Shown here: positions 46,490-59,264 of the stretch, one piece after another
Layout of the letters: every line of letters begins with the position of its first letter
Numbering within the stretch: position 1 is the stretch's first letter
NCBI GenBank assembly: GCA_028023455.1
Contig: JAQFVV010012531.1
Span: 1,364,001-1,428,000 of the forward strand
Source of the DNA: Epiperipatus broadwayi
Taxonomy: Eukaryota; Onychophora; Udeonychophora; Euonychophora; Peripatidae
Length of the DNA stretch: 64,000 nucleotides
Direction of reading: 5' to 3'
The notes under the pieces: generated by a model
Database searches by the model: none
What the model saw: the letters and a program-made list of their open reading frames with translations, nothing else
What the model was told of the DNA's origin: nothing
Translations under genes and position numbers: made by a program

Positions 46490-48150
46490 AACAATGCAAG
46501 CATGGAGGATCAAAGATCACATGACCTAATTAAGGATTGGGGGGGGGGAGTATCAATGAAAGCCATAAAAAAAAAAAAACAAGCCAACATTTGCAGACAT
46601 GGTCAAAGAAAAATAAAAAATAAATTCATGTATTCTAACAAAAAACTGAAAGATAATTTAGGTCAGATATCAGCAAAGAGATAAAAAACAGGCAATGCAA
46701 GCATCTCTCAAAAGATCAATCCTAGATATAGGAAACCAACCAATAGTGACATAAATAATTTAGAAATTGAAAAACAGGAAAGTCAAAATCCACCAGAAAT
46801 TGTCTGGAATGAAGAAAAATTGAACATCACAACTGAATTACTCAATAAATCCATACCAAAGCATCTCTTTGCAACATTCAAGAGATTTTTTCCCCCAAGT
46901 CCATGGTGTTGTCAGCAACAGACAGCAACATTTCATTATATAAATTTCCAAAAGAGTTGCTGTATGAGGCAATAACATTAAATGGATTCTGGGACACAAT
47001 ACAACAGATTGCAGAACATCCCAATGATCGATACCTAATACTGGAATTTTATGAAATCACACAAAGGGAGAGATTTCAAAGACAAGTCAAATCATTGGGT
47101 AACTTTGCACTGATCACTATAGACCAAAACTATCACAATACATTTTGGGAATAATTAAGATCATATATGTTGAATGCAAAGAACAAGACTTCCAAAGGAT
47201 GATGGAACCATTTGGCAAGGTCATTATGTTCAAAACAGTATACCCAAAAGACACACCAATACCAATCGTGAGTAACATGAGTTCAGAATAAAACTGCATC
47301 CAGATACTGATCCTGATGATATACCAATACAAATTCTGGATCAGGAAGCATTGCTCACTCTATATATTAGAGGTGTGAAACTAGAGTGTTACTCATGTAA
47401 ACAAAGGGGACATGTTACTGCCCAATGTCCAAACCACCAGAACTCAATCAGAAATCAAAAGGCACATTCACAAAAACAACAAAATATCAACACTAATATG
47501 CAAACAGAAGAAAAGATAGCCATTGCCAAAGATAGCAATGAACAAACTACACAAACAATAACAACAAAAAAGCAGAAATACCAAGCTTAGACTTTATAAA
47601 TTTGTTCACAGAAAAAAAACTCCAAGGAACATGACCAAAGAGAAAGCAGAAGCCAAGCAAAAAATAACACAACTAAAGCAAATGTGTGTATGCCAGAATT
47701 TGATTGTGCAATGAATAAAATCACACAACATACTATTCCTAATAAGACAGCCATAGAAATTATGGAGACACTCCTACCTCCCAATCAATTCTAGCAAAAC
47801 AATGCAACTAACAAACCCAATCTAACCAAAAAGTAAAAGAAAGCCTGGGAGATCTATCAGAAAAAAACTGGAAAAAAAAAAGAAGACAGATTATGATACA
47901 CTCATTCACCAATCATTGATTATATAAATGAGGTCTCAAGTCCAATGGAAATAATCACAAATTTATTAAAAAACCAATTAATAACCACAGAATCACAAAC
48001 TGAAGAAGCACAAGACACACAAACCCTCAATACAAAAACCAATCAGAAGAATGATACAAAAGCCAACAAAACAGATCAAAGCAAATGGAAATAAACAAAC
48101 AGTGAAAATATACAATGTAAAGCTTCAAAACAACCACAACAAAAATAAAA
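46490..48150 (+). pseudogene. ORF1 (gag-like) of Tx1-like copy 2
   Basis: The segment at 46,915-47,154 ('ISLYKFPKELLYEAITLNGFW') aligns with residues about 110-190 of the intact ORF1 at 59,265. The segment at 47,351-47,590 carries the zinc knuckle 'CYSCKQRGHVTAQC' (CX2CX4HX4C). The rest is an Asn/Gln/Lys/Thr-rich tail with stops. Frameshifts occur near 46,905, 47,155 and 47,340. ORF1 proteins of this type bind the element RNA to form the particle needed for retrotransposition; this one is dead. Confidence 0.8.
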
Positions 48151-48172
48151 ACAAATCCCAGCCACACAGTTA

Positions 48173-50335
48173 ATGAAAATTAAAATAGCAGCACTGTATG
48201 TCAAAGACATTAATTCAATAGAAAAAATATATCAGCTCAACAAATAAATTAGCATCATACAACTACAAATACTAGAACTCCTAGAAACAAAAATCTATAA
48301 TGGATTACAAATTATTCCAACCACATACCTAGACAACCAAGGTTTTTCCACATACTCCAGGGATACATCATCACCTTCAGCAGGCACAGGCATATTTGTA
48401 GCCTCAAACTACAATTTTTCAACCTTCAAAATTATTTACATTGACTCACATCTCCTAATCATTATGTTCCAGCATCAAATTACCTCATTCAACATTATTT
48501 TTGTGTATGTACCCCCAGATCCCAGCATAATAGCACATATAATTCTCAGCTTGCAACCAGCCACAACCCAACAATATTAATGTGTCATTTCAACTTAAGC
48601 TATAAAAAATTTAATGCAAAATGGTTACATCAATTAAACCTGCCACTCATGTGCTCAGGCTTTGTTCCCACAGATTCAGTGACATTCTATAATCAATGGC
48701 ATTCCACACTTATTGATCTATGCTACTACACAACAATGCTTCATCCCTTAATCAACTTCCAAATCAATCCATGCCTGTTTTCAGACCATGTTGCACAAAC
48801 CATTACAATAAATTTCTCAGAGCTCCAAACAACATTCATTCATCTAGAAAAAACAATCAGACTCCTACTCCCAACAACCACTACTGAATTCCTATTCTCA
48901 GAGACTTACATCATGCTAAATAAAATTAACAATATGTCACAAGATCCAATTGACAAATACCAATCATTCATCAACATACTAGTCTTCAACATACATCACA
49001 TGACAAGATACTCACCATCACCCTCCCAATTAATGGCACTAGCAGATGATCTCCACAAGAGAATCACCATTGCCAGACCCATGCACAACACCCACCGACC
49101 GAAACATACAACAACTAACAAAGCTGTACTACAATACATGTAAACAATTAAAAAGAATATCATGCCACAAAAAAAAATATGTCTCACCCAACAACACACA
49201 TAGACACACTGATATATTTGCTGGGCACTAGGCTATCTATCAACCAGAAAAGTGCCCATGGCAATTGAGATAAGTGGCAACAACTATGCAGGACATAATA
49301 TGCTGGACTACCAACATTTCAAGCAAAAGCTCCAAACATATAAACAATACACACCAACCAGTGATGAGTTTGGCATATCTGAAACAGATATTCCCTTTCA
49401 AATCCAACAATTTGCTGAAAAGCTTAAAAAATTTCCCAACAGTTGCTATCCTGGAACCAATATCATATGAGTATTTGTTCTTTCACATTTGAGTCAATTT
49501 ACCACAGAGTACCTCCACAACCTTGCTAACTTCCTTTAACAAAAAATATACAATACTAGAGGACTATATCCAATAGCAATAGTGCCATTTAACAAAAAAA
49601 CAACAGCCATTTCAAATCTCAACAACCTTCAACCCATCTTCATAAGTCCATTGGGAATTAAATTATTGGAAAAGGTAGTCAAAGATAAAATAGAAACATA
49701 CATACTGACTGATGTCAAACATGCAGTACACAAAAAAGGGATTCTCCACCATATAGGCTGCACTTATATTTAAAATGATACAAAGTGCAGTTCAGCAAGA
49801 AAAAAAGTATGCCCCAATTGCAATTCAACTGGATATACAGGCAGCATTTGATTCTGTTGCAACAGATGTCTTAATGAACATGCTTGCAAATAAAGCAATT
49901 CCACCCATCCTACTATACATCATCACAAATCTTACTCAACTGAGAGTAATCTTACTCACACTTAGGAAAAGAAACACAACAGCATTTACTCCCACACAAT
50001 CAATTTCACAAGGATCCCCACTCAGCACACTGTTTTTTATTCATTCACTCTTAAAATAGATTGAAAAAGAATTACCAGGGATATTAATACCATGAATTGC
50101 CCAACGTATTCCATGTATTGCATACATGGATGATGTGACAGTGTTTCTAACATCAGGTAAAGAAATCCCAGTATTAGAAAGAATACTACAAAATTACACA
50201 GAAATGCACAAATTACAATTCAACCTAACAAAACATCAGCATGGTTCATCTATACTAACAAACCCTACATACAATCATTTTAATTCCACAGATTTAGAAA
50301 CTATTTTCCTATCTCTAGTCTGAAATAGATATAAA
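48173..50335 (+). pseudogene. ORF2 of Tx1-like copy 2, endonuclease and partial RT
   Basis: Starts with ATG at 48,173 in the same context as the intact copy ('MKIKIAAL'), with an in-frame stop soon after. Endonuclease landmarks 'LLETKIY', 'GTGIF', 'IFVYVPP' and 'SDHVAQ' are visible. RT landmarks are 'PLGIKLLEKVVKDKIE' near 49,650, 'QLDIQAAFDSV' near 49,828, 'SQGSPLSTLFF' near 50,005 and YMDD at 50,123-50,134. Frame breaks occur near 48,580, 49,140, 49,470-49,580, 49,770 and 50,060. The coding match ends near 50,335, so the C-terminal half is missing. Confidence 0.85.
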
Positions 50336-50500
50336 ATGAAATTTTGCTAGCAAATGTCTTCCATCCTGCTGTTAAAATAATAAATAAATAAATGTCACTT
50401 CTAAAGTTCAAGCAAGCAATTTATTAAATTTCATTATTACTAACAGATTCTACAATCCAGAATTTTAAATAGTCTATTCATTAAAAGATAAACTTTTCAG

Positions 50501-53500
50501 AAGAAAACCATTATTTTAGAGATATAACAATATTAAAATCATGAGACTTCTAAATATATGTTGCTGAAGAATATTTTAAATTCTTGAAACTCTTTTTAAC
50601 AAACTTCTTATTCTTAGCATCTTATATGGTTATTATAAAAATATTTTTACATTATTAAAAACTGCCATAAAATACTAGCCATAGTGTAAAGACTTTAGCA
50701 GTCATAATATTCTAATATATAAAATATTAAATCAATAATATTGTCTACTGTTAATGAGAAAATGAGAATCAATAAAAGATCTTATGTAATATGAATCGCA
50801 GAGCATTTCCTGGAAGTATACATTTTGTATAGAAATAACTTGACAATTATTGTTAAATATTTAGACAAAATTTTCATTATGTTTCTTGGCTATATAAATT
50901 TTAAACTTCTTTTAGTAATTTCAAGTTAGAATTTTAGTGTCGGGAGAAAATTAGTTAATAATACATATTTATCTTTAAGAAAAACTTTTTAAAAAATCAT
51001 TATAAGCAATTAAACTGAATAAAATTAATATTTCTCAGTAAAAATTATTCAAGTTGAATAAAAAGTGTTAAAATAAAAATTAGCAAGTAAGTAAAGCACA
51101 TTGCAATTCTTCCTCTATTTATATTGTTGATCATGTGACTAATTTCATTGGATGAAATTGACATTTAGATTCCTCCCTTACTTGACCTAATTTATTGAAA
51201 TTTAAAGATTAATTTATCTTGGAAAACATAGCTAAAAATAAACTCATTTACAGATTGTCTAAATTTTTAAATTAAAATGTTACTTTTTAAGACAATTATT
51301 TATAAAACCAAAAAGTATTACAATGAAAAAAACAAAATATTATATAATAAATTACATTATTTTAAATAAAACATTAATTACTTTAACTTATAAAATATTT
51401 AATAAATGTGAAGATCTCCAGAATCTTTTTTAAATATGGCTTTTTAAAATAAATATTTAAGGAAAGCTTTTAATATTGCAACCAGGAAGCTAAAATTGAC
51501 ATGTATTATCCAAGCACATTTACACACATTTACTAATACTTTCTTCTATTTAAAATTAATAGCTTTTAATAATAAATTAACTTTTTATTTTTTTAATTAA
51601 CTATCTTAAACTTATTTACTGAATTAATCTTTATTATAATTAGCATTAACAAAAATACACTTTTATTAGCAAATGATTTAAATAAAATGCATTTTCAAAA
51701 GCAAGTAATTTAAATACTAATAATGAGCATTAAATATTCAAACTTAGTTGTAAAGTTTAACTCTAACATTGATTTTTTTACACACTAATACCTTTATTAA
51801 AATAGTTTTGACTTAATATTTTTCTAACATTAGCTCTTTAATATTCAGAGTAAAAATATCACTAATTTAAGCATTTTGAAGTCATTTACAACTTCAGATA
51901 GGTTTTAAAGCACTACAGTAAAAATAATAAAATGACTTTTAAAACAATTAAATCTTACAAAAGATCTTAAAAATGACTTATTTAAGTCTCAAGCCCTGAT
52001 AAGTTGGCTTGCTATAAGAATTAACTTAGTGAAATTTGTTTTTAAATACTAACAATTAGATGGCTGGAAATTTAGCTTTACTGACAAGCTAAGTGTTGTA
52101 GCATATATAAATAAAATACCATTAGCACAAAATTTTTGATTTCAGGGCTTCTCAAATTTATGAATTTTTCAGATTTCAGGAAGAGATCCTTATTATTCTC
52201 ATTGTAAACTAAAACTCTATTAAAATTAAGAAACAAAAAACAGGTCGCTCATTGCAATTAAATTTATTAATTTATAAGTAATTATTGAAATGTTTTTCCT
52301 GTAATTTTGTTTGAAAATTTGTGTAGAAATTAATTTCTTCATTGTAAAAGAAATCATTTTTGAAACTAATAGAAGTTTTTGAATCAAAAGTATTCTGATG
52401 ATGTATCTGAATATTCCTTTTCTTACTCTTCACAAAGTGTTCAATTATATTTTCTGAGGTGAGGGGAGGGAGGTATTTAGTGGGTCATTACTAATTAAAT
52501 AAAAAAAAATTTCATTCTTTACTTAACTTGCTTGTATTCATCCAGCATTTATTTCAATGTTATTTAATCATTTTCATATTTTCTTCTCTTTTCTTCTCCT
52601 ACATTTTAACCAATTTACAATATAGTCTTCTTCAATAAATATACTCGTGTGTATAATTGTATTGCATATGTATGTGTGTATGCTTTATGAAGCCGGTTTT
52701 TTTCCTTTTCCTTTATTTTGAGTGTGCTTTCGGTGATGGACAAAAATGATAAAATCAAAATAAACACCATTATTATAGAACAATTATAAACAACATTTAA
52801 AAACATATTAAATAAAATATACTTTCTTTTTGAAGAAATAGAGAACAAAAATTAGAAAAAAAATGATAATACTGAAAGAAAAAAAACAACTAAAAATTAT
52901 AGATAAGAACAATTTAATAAAACAAACAAATTATTTATTGCTCAAGAATTTGTATAAAATAAGAGCATGAAAATGAGAGTTAAGATAGAAATCCATACAT
53001 TTAAGGCTTTAAAGTCTTCCATATGATTATTGTAATAAATCAAGAAGAGCAACAATTTTATGATTGTTGTTTATTAAAATGCATATAAAGTACAATTTAG
53101 AATTAAAAATACTCATACTTATTATTTTCAAAATATATTGCACATATAATTTTAACACCATAGTAATTACATGCAATGTTAAAACATTCCAGTATTAATA
53201 TAAAATATCATGATGAGATCTTGCATTTCTATCTGTAACAATTGTGATTTTAATTTTATAAATAACAAATCATAGTATGAAAACTATGTTTAAGCAAATT
53301 TTAGACTACTACCTGTTGGGACATAATATTTGATCAATATTTATTTTGGACAACATTTATCTCAATTTAAAGCATAATCAGTCATTGTTATCATGCTATG
53401 TTCATGTTGTGCACACAAAAATTGCCATAAAATGTAAGATATTAATGCATGAAAGTTTTTAATTTCAATAGCATTTCATGAGTCTAAAAAAAGTTCATCA

Positions 53501-54462
53501 TCCCCTCTTTCTTTTATTTAAAGAATTAAATATTGTATTATAACAGGACCAACAATTATAGAAATACATATAATAAACCATGATAATGGCTAGAACTGAT
53601 TGTGCAGGAATACAGGTAGAAATGGTTACAATGAACTAAATCTTAAAAGTGGGTGCTTGTAACTTCTCTTCATGAAGATGACAACAATAATTTCCAAATA
53701 TTCACTTCATCCAAAGAAGAGGATGGAGAGCAAAGATTGAATATCAGTTCAATTTTTTATGCATTTGAAAAAATGATGAGATAGAACTATGATTTTCAAC
53801 AATTATTGTGATAAAATGATAGCATACAAAATGATAGATCCAGAGGAAAATAACATTTCTATGATGCTAATTTCAGAACCAAAAAAGTAGATAAAGTATG
53901 CAGCAAAATGAAGTATTCTGGAATATTGAAGCAAATTATTGCTGTAGATATAATAATTTCAATTATTATATATTAAATATACATTGGAACTGTTATATTC
54001 ACTATATTTTGTTCTAAAGCCACAAGAAAATACACTGGTAGTGCACGATTTGTTAATAAAACTACATACTAAACATTCCTATACATGGTATAAGAGACAC
54101 ATATTTTTAATATATATATATACTAACCTATGATACAATTTAATCTAAACATTACAATACATAAACAAATGCAAGAGCATAAAGAAAAATAATTTTAAAA
54201 AAGTAGAATAATGCAAAGATTACAAATACATATACTCTTCTATGTACTAGTGAGTAAATACACGTTCAAACTACTACAAATAATATAAATCATCATAATA
54301 CTGTTTCATCTAAGAAATAGAGATAAAAAAAATCCATTTCAATTATGCATGTAAACATAGTGATAAATATCTAAACTAGAAATGCAGGATAACTTAAATT
54401 TCAAAAAAAAGACGCTCAAAATATTTTCCTGAAGGGTCGTGATGATGGTATTTTAGTTGTAC
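50501..54462. other. AT-rich sequence, no gene recognised
   Basis: About 4 kb of A/T-rich sequence without long frames, tRNA boxes or inverted repeats that I can support. Confidence 0.5.
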
Positions 54463-54615
54463 TTACATATTGGACTATTTCCATCATCTAATATTAAGTA
54501 TTAAGTGTCTTTAGAAAAATTTAACTTTATTTAGATATTTCAATTACATTTAACTGCTAATAGTAGCACACATTCAATATTTAATATTAGATAATGGAAA
54601 TAATTCAATATGTAA
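54463..54615. repeat. Foldback related to the family F tail
   Basis: Arms 54,463-54,508 and about 54,568-54,615 are reverse complements at roughly 85% identity. The left part ('ttggactatttccatcatct', then 'tagaaaaattt', 'aactgctaatagt', 'cacac') follows the order of the minus-strand tail at 42,890-42,985. It is therefore a derivative of the tRNA/hammerhead element lacking the head. Confidence 0.6.
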
Positions 54616-55117
54616 TTACAAAAACTCTTTAAAAAAAACAAATCTAAAAAATTTTCTTCCAATTTAAAACAAGGGCTGGGAAAATCTCATAAGTAGTCTA
54701 AATTACCAAACCACACATATATAAATTAATTCAGTGTATAAAACTAGATTTGGTTTAGCTTTATACGCCTGCTAGCGTTAAACACTCCAGTTAAAGTATT
54801 TAACGTTAGCGAATGTTACTTAATTTAATATATATATATATTCAATAACTTTATTATTAAATCTGACCCAATTGTAAGAGTGGAAAACTCAAAGATAAAA
54901 GATTTTTGAATTAATTTCAATTGGAGGACGAAAAACAAAATCTTTAGTTTAGTCAAGTAAATAGAATAATTGTGCAGTAGAGCTTGATGTCGCAAGATTT
55001 ATCGAGTAATTGACTATAAATAAAGTGATTTTATTAATTTTAAGTTAGAATAATCATTAAAAAATATGAATTTTTTCTACAGTACAGGTTTTTTCATACT
55101 TGCATATATATATATAA
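54616..55117. other. No gene recognised; small 16-bp hairpin at 54,771-54,811
   Basis: The hairpin (gctagcgttaaacact against agtatttaacgttagc, 14 of 16 paired) is the only structured element. Confidence 0.5.
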
Positions 55118-55495
55118 GGGTTTGAACTCAAACTTTCACACGATCCTCAACCATTCATGCTACCTCATACTGCTGATGTACTTAATCACATGTCGAAAAG
55201 ATGAATAATCACCAAAACACGTACTTCGTGCTAAACCAGCCCTCGTCAGTTGGTCCAGCTTATCATCTCCACACACATATATAATCAAAGCTCAGCTAAT
55301 ATTAAGATAACCAATCTTCATACTTTAACGGATAGGCTTCAAACCACTCCACCCTACAATTCTTCAACTGTCCATTTCAATGAAGATCTGATGATGGAAT
55401 GCTCAAAGCTACCTTAGTGCCAACCTTCTCATCCTACCTATGTTGACCACAAGTCACTCTAACCCTTCATGTAGGACATAATCCATTTACAAACA
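55118..55495 (-). mobile_element. Single family B retrozyme-like unit
   Basis: On the minus strand the order 'gttagagtgactt', 'gagcattccatcat', 'gaagcctatcc', 'gattatatatgtgtg', hammerhead motif, 'cacatgtgatta', 'gaaagtttgagttc' reproduces the units at 22,506-23,135. It is one monomer, not a tandem. No ORF and no clear target-site duplication. Confidence 0.6.
55200..55267 (-). ncRNA. Hammerhead-like motif, family B, best stem I
   Basis: Minus strand: outer stem I GAUGAUAA pairs with UUAU(U)CAUC (one bulge). After an internal loop (GCUGG against GA), ACCAA pairs with UUGGU directly beside the core. The core is CUGACGA (complement of 55,243-55,249), stem II is GGGCU...AGCAC with one mismatch, and GAAG stands in place of GAAA. 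Stem III is UACGUG (ancestrally the palindrome UACGUA). The UH is UU. Stem I is strikingly intact, but the last A of GAAA is lost, so this copy is probably inactive. Confidence 0.55.
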
Positions 55496-58311
55496 TATAC
55501 GAGGGGTGTGCAGACCTTACAGCACTTTATTTTGAAATATGATTTTTTTTTCTACAGTACAGGCTTTTTCATACCTGCACTTATTAATAAAATGAAATGT
55601 TTAGGACGTTCCCTTTTTTACTTGAATAGTTGCTATTCATCAAGTGTAAATCTAAACCGTAACATAGATCTAAAAGGGTTATTTAGAAGTAATGCTCCTA
55701 AAAAGAAATTAAAGCTAATAGGAATTTTTTCTTCATTAAAAAACTTCTAAGATTTTGGCTGGACAGAAAGTTGATTTATTTGACTAGAAAAAGTTACATT
55801 TAAAACTACATCCTTTTATAAAACTATTTCTCCCTTTTATACTTTTAACTAATGACTAAGACCTCTATCCATCTTGTTCGAGGAGCAAAATTAGAAATTA
55901 TTATACAATAAAAAAAAAAATCCAAGTTTTTCATAACAAAATCATAAAGATTTATGGATCAATAATACTGCAAAATAAACCCGATCAAAATTTCACTTTG
56001 CAAACGCATTAAGAAAACACGGCTATTATATATAGTGTATACTTATAAATTAAAAATATATATTTATTTATATTATTTTTATATACAATAAAAAACACTT
56101 TTTTATTTACATGCACAAAATATGTTAAAAGACTGAAGTAATAGCAAATTACCAATAATAACAAAATAATCAGTGACTGAGATCATGTGACTTCGAGCAT
56201 CAAAATAGTAGATAGAACTTTGATCCAGAAACTAATTAATGTTCGTATAGTTTAAAACGCTCCAGAGGAACAGTAGTCAAAAATACTGGTCATGTATTTT
56301 TTTCTTCACTGCCCCCCCCCCCCGCATCAACAGTTAGATTTCACACTGAATCATATCCATATTCATGGCAGTTATCCAATGTCAATAACTTTTAGCTAAC
56401 AGGTATAGTAGATCAAAGAAATCAGCAAACTGGAGCCAAAATTTTGGAAGACTTGATAGTATGAAATCCTTCCCCTATCTTATTGTTCACTCTTCACCAT
56501 ATATCCACTATTTCAGAAACTCACAACTTTAAACAATATGTCTATAGTCTCAGAACTGGCATGGAAGCAGAAAATTTGTATACTGAAAGCAAATCATAAC
56601 TGTGTAGACATCTGATTTTTATTCGTTGGTCTGCATGACAAAGTAAGCTAAAAAAACATGGAGCAAATGATGCTTAATATTTGGTCATGGATTCTAATTG
56701 ACTAATCATTTCAATCACCTTTGAGGTAGAAAATCTAGATTAAATAAATTTAGAAAACTTTGTGGGTGTTCGAGAGAGAGTGACTATTCAAAAACTTCAT
56801 TTTTATTTCTTTTATTATTTAAAAAGTCATTAGGTTATGATCATGAAATATTTTTCCATTTAATGATTTTTTTCTTTTCCAAACAACGTTTAATTATTTA
56901 ATTTACATTTCCATTCATGCTTCTGGATCTTAAATACTTAATAGCCTACTAAGTGACTTTTGATGATATACCCCTTGAGTATAATCAGAATGGTCAGTAT
57001 TTACACTCCTGCATTGATGATATAAGGGATATGATCAAAATGGATTATGCTGCGTTTATAAATACCTATAGCAAATATGTTAATTCTATTTATTAACTTT
57101 GTCTAAAATGTTTTATCTTAATATAATAGAAATAGTTTATTACTTAATAACAATTCAGTTTACTGGGAGACTTTTTTAAAATATTTTACATACAGTACTA
57201 TTAAAACAATTATATAAAAGAAAGGCAGTGGTCAAACTACCACTAATAATAATCTAGTAACATCTTATTGGCTAATGAATAAAACTTGCATTGTTATTTG
57301 CTGAGAAGAAGCAAATGATATTTCAGCATTCAAGTGATGGGCTGAACACAATACTTTCATTCAATTAAGCAAACAGATTTAATTTATTTTACTGGACATT
57401 AGTCAGAAATCTTTAGCTCAAAGGTTTATTGCTCTACTATGCTCAAATGCATGGGGCACTGTTTTATCATTATCTCATAATAAAAAAAAAGAGTCCGAAA
57501 GTTATTTTCTGCCAAAGTAATAAGTAGTATGACCTTGACTGAACTTCATTTGAAATCAGGTAATGCTTCTTCAAATAAACACCAGCAAGTATTCATATTG
57601 ATATATGCATTAAAACAACAGGCTGCCTTCTTTACCAAATGATGTAATCAGTGGAACTGCCTCTAGTTGTCAATTTATATAATAAAATAAATTATGCAGT
57701 AATAGATATTTTGTTAAATTATATTAACAATTTTCTCAAAATGCATTAATCATCAAAGTGAAAATGGATAGCAATTCAACACTTTGAAAACAAATTCCTT
57801 CCATCAACAAGGATCAATTTCTCTTAAAGTTGTATGGTTAACCCAAATAAGCTACTTAAGGTTCCACACATTCTTAAGGATTTTGCAAACATATTAGGCC
57901 TCATGAGGGTTCAAGTTCTTAGATTTGAATATAATGTTAATCTTTAAATAAATAGTATATAGTGATTTTAATTTATAACATTTCAGATTACAGCAAATAC
58001 TGTTTTAAGTTTTTTTTACATAAGAAACATAAGCTCTAATGATAATTGATTTTCTTTTAATTGTTTTTTATTATGATTTTTTTGAGCCCGGGTTAACACT
58101 TTATTTATAATTTTTTTTATAGTCATCATTAGTTATCAAAGTATTCCTCATAACATTTCTTCTTTTAGGCAGTCATTTTATAGCAAAAACACCCTTTACT
58201 AAAGCAGTTAATTTTGCAGAAGATCCTGACTAAAGAAAATAATAATTTATATAAGCAGAACATCGTTAGCTAATGATTACAATAAAAAACATCATGAATA
58301 AAGCTTTAACC
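55496..58311. other. AT-rich sequence, no gene recognised
   Basis: The 80-codon frame at 55,508-55,750 has no recognised motif. A C13-type run lies at about 56,312. Otherwise nothing supported. Confidence 0.5.
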
Positions 58312-59042
<731 letters not shown>

Positions 59043-59264
59043 GACCGCAGCAAATCTCTGCTGAGGTAAGAAGCAATCCTTAAGTTCTCCGATGTAAGTA
59101 TTTATTTTTTACTTTTGTTCCAACTTGTTATTCGCAAAACAAACATAATACAGGAAAAATCGAATTATATAATAGATTAATAGTGTTTTTTGAAAAATAT
59201 CGGTGTGTTTTAATATCTTTTTTTTAAAAAAATAAAAAAATACTGACTTGAGTCAGAATAAATC

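Larger units (their letters stand above)
46300..50500 (+). mobile_element. Tx1-like non-LTR retrotransposon, decayed copy 2
   Basis: Both ORFs are recognisable by alignment to the copy at 59 kb but carry many stops and shifts. Recognisable sequence fades at about 50,335, with a faint trace of the region equivalent to 'YAKVALFNQLITTKITYY' near 50,395-50,460. No 3' zinc finger or tail follows. No target-site duplication was found. Confidence 0.85.

Noticed and set aside
54771-54811. 16-bp hairpin as a possible miRNA or terminator
   Set aside because: Too short for a miRNA precursor, and no repeat family or transcript evidence.
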